From: Azolla caroliniana
Taxonomy: Eukaryota; Polypodiophyta
Assembly: GCA_043228905.1 (NCBI GenBank)
Contig: JBHGNT010000006.1
Location: 20,398,001 to 20,462,000 of the forward strand
Direction of reading: 5' to 3'
Length of the DNA: 64,000 nt
In this document: piece after piece, positions 33,401 through 44,737 of the stretch
Layout of the letters: each line of letters begins with the position of its first letter
Position numbering within the stretch: the stretch's first letter is position 1
Notes under the pieces: model-generated
Told to the model about the DNA's origin: nothing
The model's input: only the letters and a program-made list of their open reading frames with translations
The model's database searches: none
Program-made: the position numbers and the translations under genes

Positions 33401-34074
33401 CACATTTATAATGCAAGTATTAAGAATATTGTACCTGTAATGTAGCTTTGCAGTTCATTTGATGATCCATTAGAGGAGTCGGATTGCATCGAAGAGGAGA
33501 GGCTAGAGAGAGTGGATGGCCATAAGGCAGGCTCCCGCGCACCGATCCCTTTCTTCACAAAGGAAGACCTAACTAAATTTTCATGGGCAGCGGGCATCAA
33601 TTTGTTTTCACACGCAGAGCCTGAGCCTGAGCCGGGCCAAACTGATCTCCTTGTCCTCTCAGCTGATGCAGGCCTCGTATGTGTCGACAAATTAGGCTCT
33701 GTTTCTTCATTAATCGCATTTCTAGATTTATCATTCAGTCCCATATGAATTGGTGAGGGGCTTCTGCCTCCGACTCTGTTGGGAGAAATGTATCGATGGG
33801 CAGCAGTAATGGCTGCTGCATTGGCTGAAGAAATTGTGGCTGATTTGTATCGAGATGCAACCTCTCTGGTCCTCGTCCTCTTAGACAGGGTCATCATCGG
33901 CAACACTGTGGATGCAGACATGATGCCCTTCTCCTCAATCTCTTCTCCGATATAGCGTGAATTCTCTCTTTCTTCGCTACTGCTATGATGATTATTGATA
34001 ACATTAACGGTTTCATTCAGATTCATCGTCTGCAAAACCTCTTGGACTTCGTCGCTTCTCTTCATAGCCACCAT
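30425..34074 (-). CDS. AUG8: QWRF-family protein, augmin subunit 8-like (AUG8), seven exons
   Basis: Exons on the minus strand: 34074-33435, 32738-31732, 31656-31537, 31126-31013, 30928-30839, 30755-30648, 30511-30425. All have GT-AG borders and the phases agree, giving 2166 nt and 721 residues. The N-terminal half is Ser/Thr/Arg-rich and disordered, with basic patches (SPQRRRTPLRRK, SPSRRLASPTK) as expected for microtubule binding. Residues about 513-537 read HELRLLHNRWLQWQFVNARA, the hallmark of this plant family, with QWQF instead of QWRF (residues 529-532). The C-terminal exons give the family's helical region (HLEEWESLQSEHSSAVTG, ALEATIVRVPVIGAK, ALKECSDLLALTALLEEQ-like end, SLRAHLMQLEVK). 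AUG8 is the microtubule-binding subunit of the augmin complex, which recruits gamma-tubulin for branching nucleation. Related members are SCO3 and ENDOSPERM DEFECTIVE1, so the exact paralogue is not resolved. Confidence 0.92.
33010..33415 (+). repeat. Three tandem copies of a roughly 122-bp unit inside AUG8 intron 1
   Basis: ATCTTATATGATCAATAGAG, AGAGCTGAACAGATCTTATA and GACTAATGGTGAATGCAA recur in order, with units beginning near 33048, 33170 and 33291. The array fills more than half of the 696-bp intron. Confidence 0.85.
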
Positions 34075-34590
34075 TTCTTCAAGTCTCTTTTCCTCGCAAT
34101 AATAAAATCAATCCTTTCTGTGTGATTTATTTGCAGAAGGATATGAAAAAAACAAACCTAGGCGTATTATAGCTCTCTGTATTCAGCACAATCAAATTTA
34201 TAGCTCCCTGTATTCAGCACAATCAAATTTATAACTCTTCTGTATTCAGCACAATCAATCAAATATGCATTGAATCATATGATATAACGCAAAGAGCAAG
34301 TCATATATGTATTTGCCATCCACGACGTGGGCTTAAGCGAAAGCTATATATGTTTTCGTTATTCTAATGAAGAGAAGCTTTGCAGGGAAGGGTAGCAGCT
34401 ATGGAGAAATACCCATTATATTGTCAGAACCCAAAACATGGTGCATAGATTTGACTGAAACAAAAGATAAACCTTAAACTCTGGTTTCTGCGGGATAAGA
34501 GCGTGTGACTTAAAAACCTGATGAGAGAAGGAAACCCTAGAGTTTCTTGGGCTATGGCGATTGAGCTATCTATCTGTGAGCAGGCAGAGG
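34075..34590 (-). promoter_or_regulatory. Region upstream of AUG8
   Basis: Presumed promoter and 5' UTR. It contains a short direct repeat (TATAGCTC(T/C)CTGTATTCAGC, two full copies plus a partial, 34169-34255). No definite TATA element assigned. Confidence 0.35.
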
Positions 34591-35165
34591 AGAAGAAGAA
34601 GAAGAAGAAGAAGCGGTAGCAGAAGATTGAAACAAATTTATATAAAAGAATTAAAATTAGGCAAAATGTTTAAAAAAAAAACAAAAAAACTTATTCGTTA
34701 CATAAATGCCCACCAAAACTTTATTTTTGGATTTAAATGATTTGAAAAAGAAAAATGATGAGTGGCCGGCATTACTCATTTACAAACTGCCTGCAGGCAG
34801 GCAGGCAGGCAGGCAGCACCTCCTCCTCCTCCTTCAAAGAGAAGAGCCATAGCCATAACCATAGCCATAGCCATAGCCATAGATAGCCAGAGCCAGAGCC
34901 ATTCTTTCTTCACATGAAACCTTTCTTTGTTGGATCCATGCTCTTCAGTTTAAAAGGCTCACACATCAAACAAACACATGGTTTTGCTCCATTGGAGCAA
35001 GATGTGCACACACTACTTTGCTCGTACTTTGACGGGACCGAGAGATATCACGCCCATCCGCTCTCTTACGAGGCCATCCATGGATCGCAAGGACAATGTA
35101 TGTATGTATGTATGTATCTGGTATTGTATTGTGTGTATGTATGTATGTATTTGGTATTGTATTGT

Positions 35166-35224
<59 letters not shown>

Positions 35225-35300
35225 ATATCTTGTATGTATGTGTGCATGTACATATGTTTGTTTGTGCATGTATGTATGTGTGTGTGTGGGTGTGTATGTA
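34590..35300 (+). repeat. Cluster of simple repeats
   Basis: (GAA)n at about 34592-34613, (GCAG)n near 34789-34817, a GCCATA/GCCAGA hexamer array at about 34846-34902, TGTA/TGTT runs from 35097, and (GT)n at about 35169-35213. Long frames here on both strands (for example 34914-35327) are artefacts of repeat translation. Confidence 0.85.
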
Positions 35301-36600
35301 CACAATAACATAAGTCCCGAGGCTTGAACATCCCGAGATTCACCCCGTCCTCCCAAAGTTTCACGAGGCTTGGAACCAACGGACTTTGTGAGTCTTTGTT
35401 CTGGAATCTGGAAAACGTTTTACACTGAGGAGTTGCGCACTGTGCCATTCGTAGCATCGGTCTAGTAATACATGCAATTACTGCGAATTCTATTACGACA
35501 CCAAGATTTTGAAGCCTCGAAGCACCCATCCTCATTGGGGCCTTGCATTTGACCTCAACCACAAAAACCTCTAGCCTATTCCGGACGCTGGGCCTATGGT
35601 ACAAATTCCAAATACTCTCCCATCATCTTATCTGTACAATCTTGAGATAAAAGTTGTCAAACTTCTATTTTCTTTGCTTTCACAACGAGATTCTCCCTCC
35701 ACCATCTGACCCTACATCAAGATTGGCAACCTAATAGTTAGTGACCAATAACACCTTCAAATTTCTCTCTCTCCGAACACTAGCAAAAGTCGCATATATC
35801 TTACCTCTCCCACTCACTCGCATGCACAATGCAAAACCTCATTTGCTCATCACCTCACCCAAACCCTAAACATTGTCCACTTCCCAATGGACCCACCCTA
35901 TCTTATACCATGCTCCTAGCCCCTTCTAGACAACCTCTAATCTTGATTTGCCCATAGATTCCTACCCAATGGCTCCACCTAACGTGTGGGGAAGGGGTTT
36001 GTTAAGCTTAGGTTCAACAAGCATCCATTTGAGGCTTAAATAGGAAAGAGTGTACGAAAGGAGATGAAGAAAGGGTACATATGTCAAAGCCGTAGTTGAG
36101 AACAAGATAGAACGAAAGAGAAGAGAAATACGAGGGGAAAGCAATTATATTCACAAGAAGAATAAGATAACAATAATATACCGAAGATTGAAACGGTTGC
36201 AGAAGAATGAAACAATTTGTATAAAGCACATGCTTACATATCATAGTTGGAACCATGCATACTCGACACCTCTCATTCATGATGATTGCCTTGGCATTCA
36301 TGCAAGCGCACCATTTGGTGATCATACATACATTAGCATGGGTAAGGTGGTGACATCTCATAATATTGCCAAGAAAAGTTATTATAAAGTGTATGTAAAA
36401 TGATCATAGCTTTTTGGTTAAAGCTTGAATATATACATATAATCAAGGTTGTGGATTGGAGTCCATAATGTGATTTTAGTAATATATATATAATTTATTT
36501 ATTTATAGTATTTTGTATACATGTTGATGACAACAAAACCCCATAAAGTAAAAGGATATAATTGTGGTTTAAACAAATAAGTGTAAAAGATGTATAAAAG
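35301..36600. other. Intergenic stretch, slightly GC-richer start, nothing recognised
   Basis: The minus strand at 35320-35604 is open for about 95 codons outside the microsatellite (for example LEVFVVEVKCKAPMRMGASR). I do not recognise it. The remainder is AT-rich without features. Confidence 0.4.
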
Positions 36601-36609
36601 GAAATCTAA

Positions 36610-36735
36610 GCTTTTTACATTTTTTACTTTTGATGAATGGGCAAATATCCCATTTTTTTGTAATGGGCCAATTTTGGCCTTAGAAGACGTTGATGTATCT
36701 TTCTTCTTTCTTGTATTATTTTTCTTCTTCAATAT
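36610..36735 (-). repeat. Dispersed GGCCAAAATTGGCC-type motif, copy 4
   Basis: TAATGGGCCAATTTTGGCCT then TAGAAGACGTTGATGTATCT and a pyrimidine-rich run. It has the same order and orientation as the copy at 2303-2409, but with a weaker (CT) tract. Confidence 0.55.
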
Positions 36736-37146
36736 TCTCTTGAGCACTCACTCACATAAAAAGCTTAATTATTCTAAATCCAACTATCCCTTATAAAGCT
36801 CAACCATTCAAGGAATTAAGAGTTGATTGTCGGCAACTTATGTTTATTGAGTTCATTGTACTCTAGTTATCCTTACTCGAGTGTTCTTCTCAAGAACCAC
36901 CATGGGGTCAATGTATCGGGTACCATTGCTTACAATCACCGTCAAGCTATTCATGCATACGCTAGCTACTAAAGCAAATATTAACAAAACTATATCCACC
37001 TCACTAATGTCAAGGGTCAATGTGTTGCAAATATTTCTTTTCCTCCTTTTATTTCCTCTTGACGTTGGGCATTCCATCATCTCCAGTGTGTACTTGCCTG
37101 TAAATGCATTCTTGCTTCTAATGTTGTACCAGTGCACCTTTATAGA

Positions 37147-37977
37147 TAGGAATCGGCAACGGTTCAGTTTAGGCTTAACCGGTTTGGCCTTATCCAAGCC
37201 AAACTAGTTAAGCCTAAACCGTTTTGGGGTTCTCAAATCTGAACCAAACCGATACCTAAACCGGTTTGGGAACCCGCTTGGGAACCTCACCATTATTTTT
37301 CTTCCCCTCAACCTCTAACAACATCATTATCAGCACCACTACCACCATCACCATCTTAGATACAAATATATGATGGCTATGGAGACATGCATGCTAATTT
37401 CCCTACTTCTACAAGCCACCTTGCGTGCTAGCACATGGACATGGCTTGCCTTAGGCCTTGCCGCCATAGCCACCTTAATCCAACCTTTCTTCACTCGGCC
37501 TTGTCTCTATGAACCTCTCTCTTCCTCCCTACTCTCCTCCTCCCACAAATCAATCCACTATGTAGTATAGAGTCTCTCTCTCGTTGTCCCTCTCTCTCTC
37601 TCTCTATGTAGTCTCTGATTCAACGGTCGTAGGCTACCGGCAGTCTTGCTCGTTGTCGTCCACTATTAGTATACATGCTCTCACTCACTCTCTCTCTCAA
37701 GTCTGTGTAGTCTCTGATTCAACAGTCATTGCCTATGGCTATGGCTTCCTCTTTGTGAGTTAGTATCTCTCAAGTTTCTAACTAATTTCTAACTTTTAAG
37801 TTTTTCTCTAACCTAACTAGTAAATCACATAAACGGCTTAACCGGTTTGGCAAGGCTCAAGCCAAGTCGATCTAAGCTCAAACTGTTTAGCCAAGCTCAA
37901 GCCTAAGTGGAGCCAAACTGAGCCGCCAAGCTATTTTAAACTGTTTTAGGCTTGAGCCAAGTTGTTGTCGATCCCTA
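37147..37977 (+). mobile_element. Non-autonomous hAT-like transposon with 8-bp target duplication
   Basis: The element begins TAGGAATCGGCAACGG and ends TGTTGTCGATCCCTA, an imperfect terminal inverted repeat. It is flanked on both sides by TTTATAGA (37139-37146 and 37978-37985), a perfect 8-bp target-site duplication. An 8-bp duplication with TAGGG-type ends is the signature of the hAT superfamily. The outer 150 bp on each side are rich in AACCGGTTTGG and AGGCTTAACCGG blocks. The centre (about 37300-37830) holds no transposase and includes a short repeat (GTAGTCTCTGATTCAACGGTC, twice). It would need a transposase supplied in trans. Confidence 0.85.
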
Positions 37978-38204
37978 TTTATAGACTTGATCAACGATAT
38001 GCTTTCATGCATATCACTACATCCACAACTTTACCAATTATTCAAAATTGGTGGCCTAAGTCATTGTTATTTGCGGGTGTAGCAATTAACATTCCAACCT
38101 TTAGTTCTTGCAAGTTGCCTTGCCAATTAGATTCAACTGCTTTTGTCATCCTTGGTCCCACATAAATGTCTCTTTGTTGTGGATGGACCAAACTATCATC
38201 AATC

Positions 38205-39241
38205 ACATTAGATGATGGGTACGACGATTGAGAACCAAGAGATTGTTGTATAGACCAATGTAAATGGCATTTGCCAGGTCAAGTTACTTGCAACACAGTT
38301 TTCAATCATTTCTTGTTGATATGCAAAGAACACATCCCACCATGATGTATCTTGTTGTGCCACATATTTCTTTGTAGCATCAATATGCTTCTTTTTCTCA
38401 CTTAAGGCTTGCTTCCATAAGTTCCTTTGCTCTTCTATCAACTCACTATGCATTCCCTTTTTTGTCTCAATCAACATTTGTTTTGCTCCATAAACAGTTG
38501 TAGAGGGCATATGAAACAAGAACTGGCAACCATCTTCAGGCTCCCATTGTGGCGATGATGAGTATTGCTTTGCATACAACAATGTACATCCACTTGTGTC
38601 AATGTGCTTTATCAGGAAAACGTGATTGAAACTTATATTGTTTAATTGAGCTAGGGCTTTAACATTCCCCTCCCCACCATCCAATGTGTATCTCTTAAAA
38701 TCATATTATATCTCTTTTAGGTGGATCACATTCGGACCTGGTGTGTATGCATCACAAATTATATAAAATAACTTTGGTAATGTGAAGGCATCATTTCGGC
38801 CCAACTATCTTGAGAAAGTACGGAACGTCTGATCAATATGGTCATGTGTGTGGCCAACCAAGAGGGAGTTAACTTTCACTTTCCTAAACAATCCTTGGTT
38901 GACCAACATACTCAGATATTGAAAGACAATTGAGTTTTTGTTCTCCCTAGCTATCTTGTCCAATTGAATGTAGAGAACATAGGGGGCAATGGATGGCCCG
39001 AGCACATCAAAACCCTTTGAATAACTATGATTGTCAAGTTCGGGTCATTGTGGACATTCGGGTAAGTTCCAAAGACATGAGGTCTAGCTGACCCATTATA
39101 AGCCAAGCAACCCACCAAGTGCATCTGAATGAGACATTCGTCATTGATGTCTTTTGGAAGCCGCCGCACGTGTGGTAGACATGTCTTCTTCTGGTTCATA
39201 CCATCGATCATTAGACACATGTATTGTTCGGGATTCTTCAA
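38205..39241 (-). pseudogene. Relic of a DUF7869-type protein gene
   Basis: Three minus-strand frames read in order: CLMIDGMNQKKTCLPH and PNLTIIVIQRVL (39241-38951), then YIQLDKIARENKNSIVFQYL and VNSLLVGHTHDHIDQTF (about 39005-38805), then WEPEDGCQFLFHMP and DTSWWDVFFAYQQEM (38684-38208). The LQLDN..RENKN, VGHTH.DID and DGM...T.LPH signatures are those I associate with the DUF7869 family, common in seed-free plants. A frameshift lies near 39000 and at least one stop near 38700, so the gene is broken. Its N-terminal part is lost where the LINE begins. Function of the family is not known to me. Confidence 0.6.
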
Positions 39242-39256
39242 CGACTTCTCTCTATG

Positions 39257-40540
39257 ATGGATCGAAATTGGAGGATCCTAGACAACCTCTTCTCATTTTG
39301 GGAAGCAGTAGCCCTTGCCAAGCATACCAACAATAGGGTAACTGTGGTGCTCCTAGATTTTGAGAAAGCATATGACAGGGTATACTGGAAATTTCTAGAA
39401 AGTGTGATGGGGAAACTCGGCTTTCACGAGTCATGGATCAAAGGCATTGCAGGACTTTATAGGAACGCCACCAGTTGTGTTTCACTAGCAGGTGATAGGG
39501 GCCCTTTCTTCCGAATATCGTGGTCAGTACGACAGGGTTGGTCACTGGCTCCATCCTTATTTCTATTATACACTAAAGCACTCTCTAGCTTTCTCAACTC
39601 GCGGCATCTAAGCCTACGTGGTCTTCGTGTGCCGCATTCTCACCAAAGCCTCCTAGATATAGAATTTGCAGATGACACCGCGGTCTACTTGCAAGACGCA
39701 TTGGAAAATTTACAAAAGCTAGAAAGTGGTTTAGACGTATTTTGCAAGAGATCCAATGTCATGATCAATTGGCACAAATCCTCTACAATATGGCTCTCTC
39801 ATGAAGCACATCCTATGTGGCACCCAGATCCCGCTTTCAAGTGGATCAATCAAGGAGGGAGCACCAAATATTTGGGTTTCCAAATTGGGTTCAACATACC
39901 TCCGGAGACTATGATTACACCAGTTATTCACTCCATTCGACAAAAGTTAATACATTGGAGTTCGAAAAAACTCTCGCTAGTGGGGCACATCATAGTGGCA
40001 AACAAGGTATTACTCGCAACAACGTGGTACATCCTATCATTCTGGACAATCTCCAAGGAAAGTATACACTATATTCAGCGACTGGTACACAACTACATTT
40101 GGTCTAGTAAGGAAGATCATACAACTCGGGCCAAGGGGTCGTGGCCTATACTCACATCACCTAAGTCGAGAGGAGGATTGGGTCTTATTGATCCCCTCTC
40201 ACAATCAAAAGCCCTACTCGCCAAATTTGTGGTGCGAGGACTCCAACCAGGGAATGACTGCTGGAAAATGTTACTACGGTTACGCTTCGCTTGCTTTAGG
40301 CCACGAAAAGGGACCAATTGGCCCCCCCAAACTGGATGGATTCTAAACGTGGATCTCAAACCTAGTATCTCCCGCCAACTGGAGGATAGATTTAGTGCAT
40401 CCATGTGGAAGGCGTGGTGTGACATTAGACGAGGACTCAAGTGCGATCAACCCAATTCGGAACCTACTTGGCTCAGTCAATGTATCCTATGGAACCCATG
40501 TATTAGGGATGAATCTAAATCAACTAATTGGATAAAGTAA
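39257..40540 (+). pseudogene. LINE ORF2 reverse transcriptase fragment, main frame
   Basis: The open frame gives ILDNLFSFWEAVALAKHTNN, then LLDFEKAYDRVYW (palm motif with catalytic Asp), SVRQGWSLAPSLFLLY, and IEFADDTAVYLQ (the usual YADD here FADD, catalytic Asp pair intact). The thumb region follows (KYLGFQIGF, LSLVGHIIVANKVLL) and TSPKSRGGLGLIDPL. The N-terminal endonuclease is missing. The frame ends at 40540 where a +1 shift is needed to continue. Confidence 0.85.
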
Positions 40541-40544
40541 GGGG

Positions 40545-41723
40545 TTGTCATGGGGATACATGTTGGAATATCCAGGAAAAAGTATAGAATGTTGGAGACA
40601 GTTTATGTCATTGCCAATACAAGACCAAGCCAATATCCTCCATGGAATCAGGGACGGATGGGCTATGAGATCTGAAATCATTAACGCTCTACTGATTAGG
40701 GAAGTTGCTCTTCAAAAGACGACAACGGAGAAATGGATAGGCTACAAGGTGGAGGGCTCTTTGATCCCAAGGGGTAGGGACACACCGGAGAGGATTGAAG
40801 GCTCTGAATTGCAGGACAACGAGACAACAACACAACATAAGGCAATTCGAGTACTAGCATATATTGGGCATAAATGGATCGTAGATCTTGATCCGATCAA
40901 AGTACAACTAGATTGGCACATATCTACTCATGAAAACACAAGGCTACGTAAGGTCAATTGGGACCCTTTGCAATGGACATGGTGTGATCCTTACGCGGGG
41001 CAAGGGAGCAAACCTATCCCTTTCTTTCAATTCACAACTAGATTGTGTCGCCATACTATAGCCGCTCAATCCCCCCGAGAGCCGGTTGCTACAACGGTTT
41101 GGCACACATATCATGTTCCGTACACAATTATCACCAAGTTTTGAAAGAAATTGTAGAAACAACAACACGTGAGGCGAATCACCACTTTCCAATGACTATT
41201 AATACATAAGTCACTACCGGTTGGTGCATGGCAGCGTGGGAACCTCAACTCTCCTAATTGTGTAGCGTATCCAATTGTATTAGAATCCATACGACACACT
41301 CTATGGGACTACCCAGAGTCCCATCGAATATGGCGGGGGATTGGTAGCTTTTTGCAATTATGTAATGTGCAAGGCTCAATCAAGTGGGGGAATGTATGTT
41401 GGCTATCATGGCAGGCCCCAATTGACAACTATGAGCATCAAGAAGAGGGGATGACTTTGGTTATAAAAGCATGAGAGATTTTTTTCTCCACCATCGGCAA
41501 TATCCACTCAACTCCTATTAGTGCCAAATCTCAAGTTGTGTTGGACTTGGTTAGCCCAATAACTCTTTGGATTCTATGGAAACAACGGTGTAGACGGGTC
41601 TTCTCCAACCAAAGCGCGCAACCAATAATGTTAATGCAAGAGATATGGAGTGAAGTTGTAGCCACTCTAAAGAGCCAATATGATGGCCTCAAGGGCAACT
41701 CCGATAGAGTTGAAAGACAATGA
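40545..41723 (+). pseudogene. LINE ORF2 C-terminal part in shifted frames
   Basis: The frame at 40545-41144 (about 199 codons) continues the protein after the shift, with a further shift near 41150. The stretch 41210-41500 gives zf-RVT-like text (LVHGSVG, then PESHRIWRGIGSFLQLCNVQ) in other frames, and 41538-41723 gives LDLVSPITLWILWKQRCRRV, the typical ORF2 end. Confidence 0.7.
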
Positions 41724-41880
41724 CTAGCCATTATCCAACAACGGTCGTCCTCTCCCTTTCTTGAGGCAATGGGCATCCACATAAGATGGACCTATCGTGT
41801 CCCTATAGGGATTTGTATATAATAATCTCATTTGTAAAATCTTTATAACTAATGGAAGGAGTTTTTGTTTTGGAAAAAAG

Positions 41881-44737
41881 AGAAAAGACAATAGAAGATT
41901 GATTTCTCCACTTCTTTGTCCTAGAAGTTTGATCAACAATCTCGTTAGTCACTCCAAACAATTAACAACAAAAGAGAGATAGTAAAATCATTAGATTGGC
42001 TTTGATACCAAATCTCATGTATTGAACTAATAATGAACAAAAGAATAAGAGATTAAGGAGAATAACAAATTAAGGATGCTAACCTCATCAACCACTCCCC
42101 AACCGAACAACATGAGATGAACATAAAATACCATCATTTTCCCATTGACTATTTTTTTTCTAAAAATCGAGCTACTTTCCGATTAGTTAGGAGAGCCCAT
42201 AGCATTGACTATTACCTTATGTTATACCTTTGATGTTGAATAAAGGATCCAAAGAAGAGGGCATAGTCTTGCCAATAGAGCTTCGATAGCGTCCCAAGAT
42301 GCCATAATGAAGGGGGTATATCAAAAACACCTAAGGCTCCTAGACCACTACATGTTCCCATGTGTTGTCCCACTTTCTAGGATAATCGGGTTCTCAACTA
42401 TTCTACCCTTAACCCATTAAAATTAGTTAAGCAATTGGTTCGTAAGCTTATGCCTATAATACCAAGGCCCTATGTGTAGGCCTAAAATTAAATATTTTAA
42501 TTGTATGGTCCACCACATGGTTAGCAAGTGCCTCACCAAACAAAACTTCTATGCATGAAATGTGAATTGGCCTAAATGATGGGTGAAGTAAAAAAATCTC
42601 TAGGATATGATAATCCATTAAATTTTGGGTAGATTAAGGGTTGGTGTTTAGTGATGTTTTTTCTATGGAGCTGAGAAATTCCTCAAGATACAATAGGCAT
42701 ACATATATAACCAAAACTCACAACATTGGCCAAAGAAAAGCTTACAACACAATCAAAGGTTGAACATGTGGGCAAATAAGATCAAGTTGCTTTAATTTGA
42801 GAGTATCTAAATATGAGAAAAAAAATGGAGCAAATTCAGACGAGAGAAGGGGCTTGGGCGCATGCCTTGAGCCAACGGCAGGAAATCAGAGGAATAAATG
42901 GAAGACAAGAGAAGTAGAGCATTGGGATAGATGGAACAACAAACATTAGCAATATATGAAGATAATGAATTAACACCCCATGACTTACATTGATCGACTT
43001 CAGTAAAGTGGGGAGGTTTACAAATGTGCAAGATTTGAGAACGAAGCCGAATTGAACCCAAAATATTTATTCATAATGGAAACCAAATTAAACTATTCAA
43101 TAATATTTGAAAACCAAACCAAACCATTTAATTATTTTCAAATCAATAAACCATTAAACAATTGCTTAACAATTCATTTTTGTTTGGTTTGAGCTGAACT
43201 AGGGCTCATGGATATTCAAAGACGATGGTTTTGTAGTTTGGTGCAACATATGTACTATAATGTGTGAAATGTAAGCCTCCATGTCTTTCCCATTTGTGAT
43301 ATATCAACATACTTCAATGAATCTATAAATGCATCACAAACAGTGTGTAATGGTCTACCTTTCAAACAATTCTGTTATATGTTGCATCCATTTGAAGCTC
43401 AAAATTTTGCTTTTATTTCTTCTTTATTTGCATTGCATGTAAGTCAAGTAAATTGATGGGTGTTGTTTTGTAGCCTTAAATATACACTCAACTATTTTTA
43501 TGCCCATAATCTCAATGGGAAATCTCAATGGGAAGTGAGGTAACCTCAAGAGGTAAGAATATAAATGCCTTTTTCTTTCTTTGCTTGAATTTTTTTGTAA
43601 GTGTTTAGACATCTAAAAATCGCATATGTTCAACCCCATAGAGAAGTATAAGTGTCACCAAAGTGTTAAAAGTGATTTCTTTTCCATTGCATGTATTCTC
43701 AAATGCATCACAAGCCCTCTTTCCTGGATCCAAATTACATGCAACATATTCATTCCATCTATGATTAGAGAAAAACGCCAAGTTGTGGTATTTAAAGTTT
43801 TACATTGTTTCAAGGACCTCATTATTGTACACAATGCAACATTTATCCATATTTTGAACCCTTTACGAGCATGGCCTTCATTTAGAAGCTATTGACACTC
43901 AACTTATCATGCATGAAAAAGTTGTCCTACTCAACCTTTGAGCATCTTCTAAATAATAACAAGAAGTACTACATTCCCTATGGTAATTTCTTCGATGATT
44001 TCTTGCTTTAAAGGCATAATCACTGGTTTGGTTACCACACACACACATGGCATACTTCCTTCTAATTGATTAGAGAAATTTCACGCATGAATTGACTTAG
44101 GTAAGGCAGTTTTTCAAAGAAAAACCTGAACTTGTGGGGATAACTTGCTTCAAAAAGCAGCATGCCCCTAAGCTGAAAAACCCTTATTAGCATCAATAGA
44201 CACGCCTGATTTTCCACAACCTCGTGCTTTATGGGTGGCCATTCAACAAGATGACTTCTACTAAACATACTAAGGCAATCGACTTAATGCATTGAAGACC
44301 TCAAACCCAGACATAAGATATTGTGATATATCCAGCTTAATTTACCAATGTATGGGCATAAAACCAAAAGTGTAATGATTTTTATTTAGGAAAGAAGTCC
44401 TCACAATCCACTTGACAAACACTTTCTTACACAACCTTTCAATTATTAATATTTCCTCCTTCGGTAGGCTGTAACCACCAAATGTTTTATTCATGAGCAA
44501 ATATTCATAACCTAATACCATTAAAACCTAACACCTAACAGTATTGTACCTACACTCCTTAACCTAAAACTACCAGATATGAATACCACCATCTATGGAA
44601 AGTCTGATTGCCTCTTTTATAATACCATAGTAATGAGGTATGATGCATATAACACAAAGTATAAATGGAATTAATGGAATGATGGTCCTTTGGATATGAC
44701 TTCTAAACAACATCCATAAAATGATCCTTAACCTTCT
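41881..44737. other. Intergenic stretch with a possible LTR-element primer-binding site relic
   Basis: At 41998-42013 the minus strand reads TTTGGTATCAAAGCC, close to the tRNA-iMet-type primer-binding site (TGGTATCAGAGC) of plant LTR retrotransposons. An LTR would then lie at higher coordinates, but I cannot define its ends. The region 43080-43210 has drifted AAACCAAACC text that may be a decayed hAT-like copy. No gene recognised. Confidence 0.35.

Larger units (their letters stand above)
39257..41880 (+). mobile_element. 5'-truncated LINE, family A (reverse transcriptase to 3' end)
   Basis: The element starts inside reverse transcriptase and runs to a 3' UTR ending near AATGGAAGGAGTTTTTGTTT (about 41850-41874), followed by an A-rich stretch. 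The same 3' segment recurs at 55983-56500, which confirms the 3' boundary. The left edge abuts the DUF7869 relic on the opposite strand, so the LINE probably inserted into it. Frameshifts in the last third show that it is inactive. Confidence 0.85.

Noticed and set aside
34914-35604. Several long frames on both strands around the GT microsatellite
   Set aside because: They consist mostly of translated (GT)n, TGTA and CACA repeats and have no recognisable domain.
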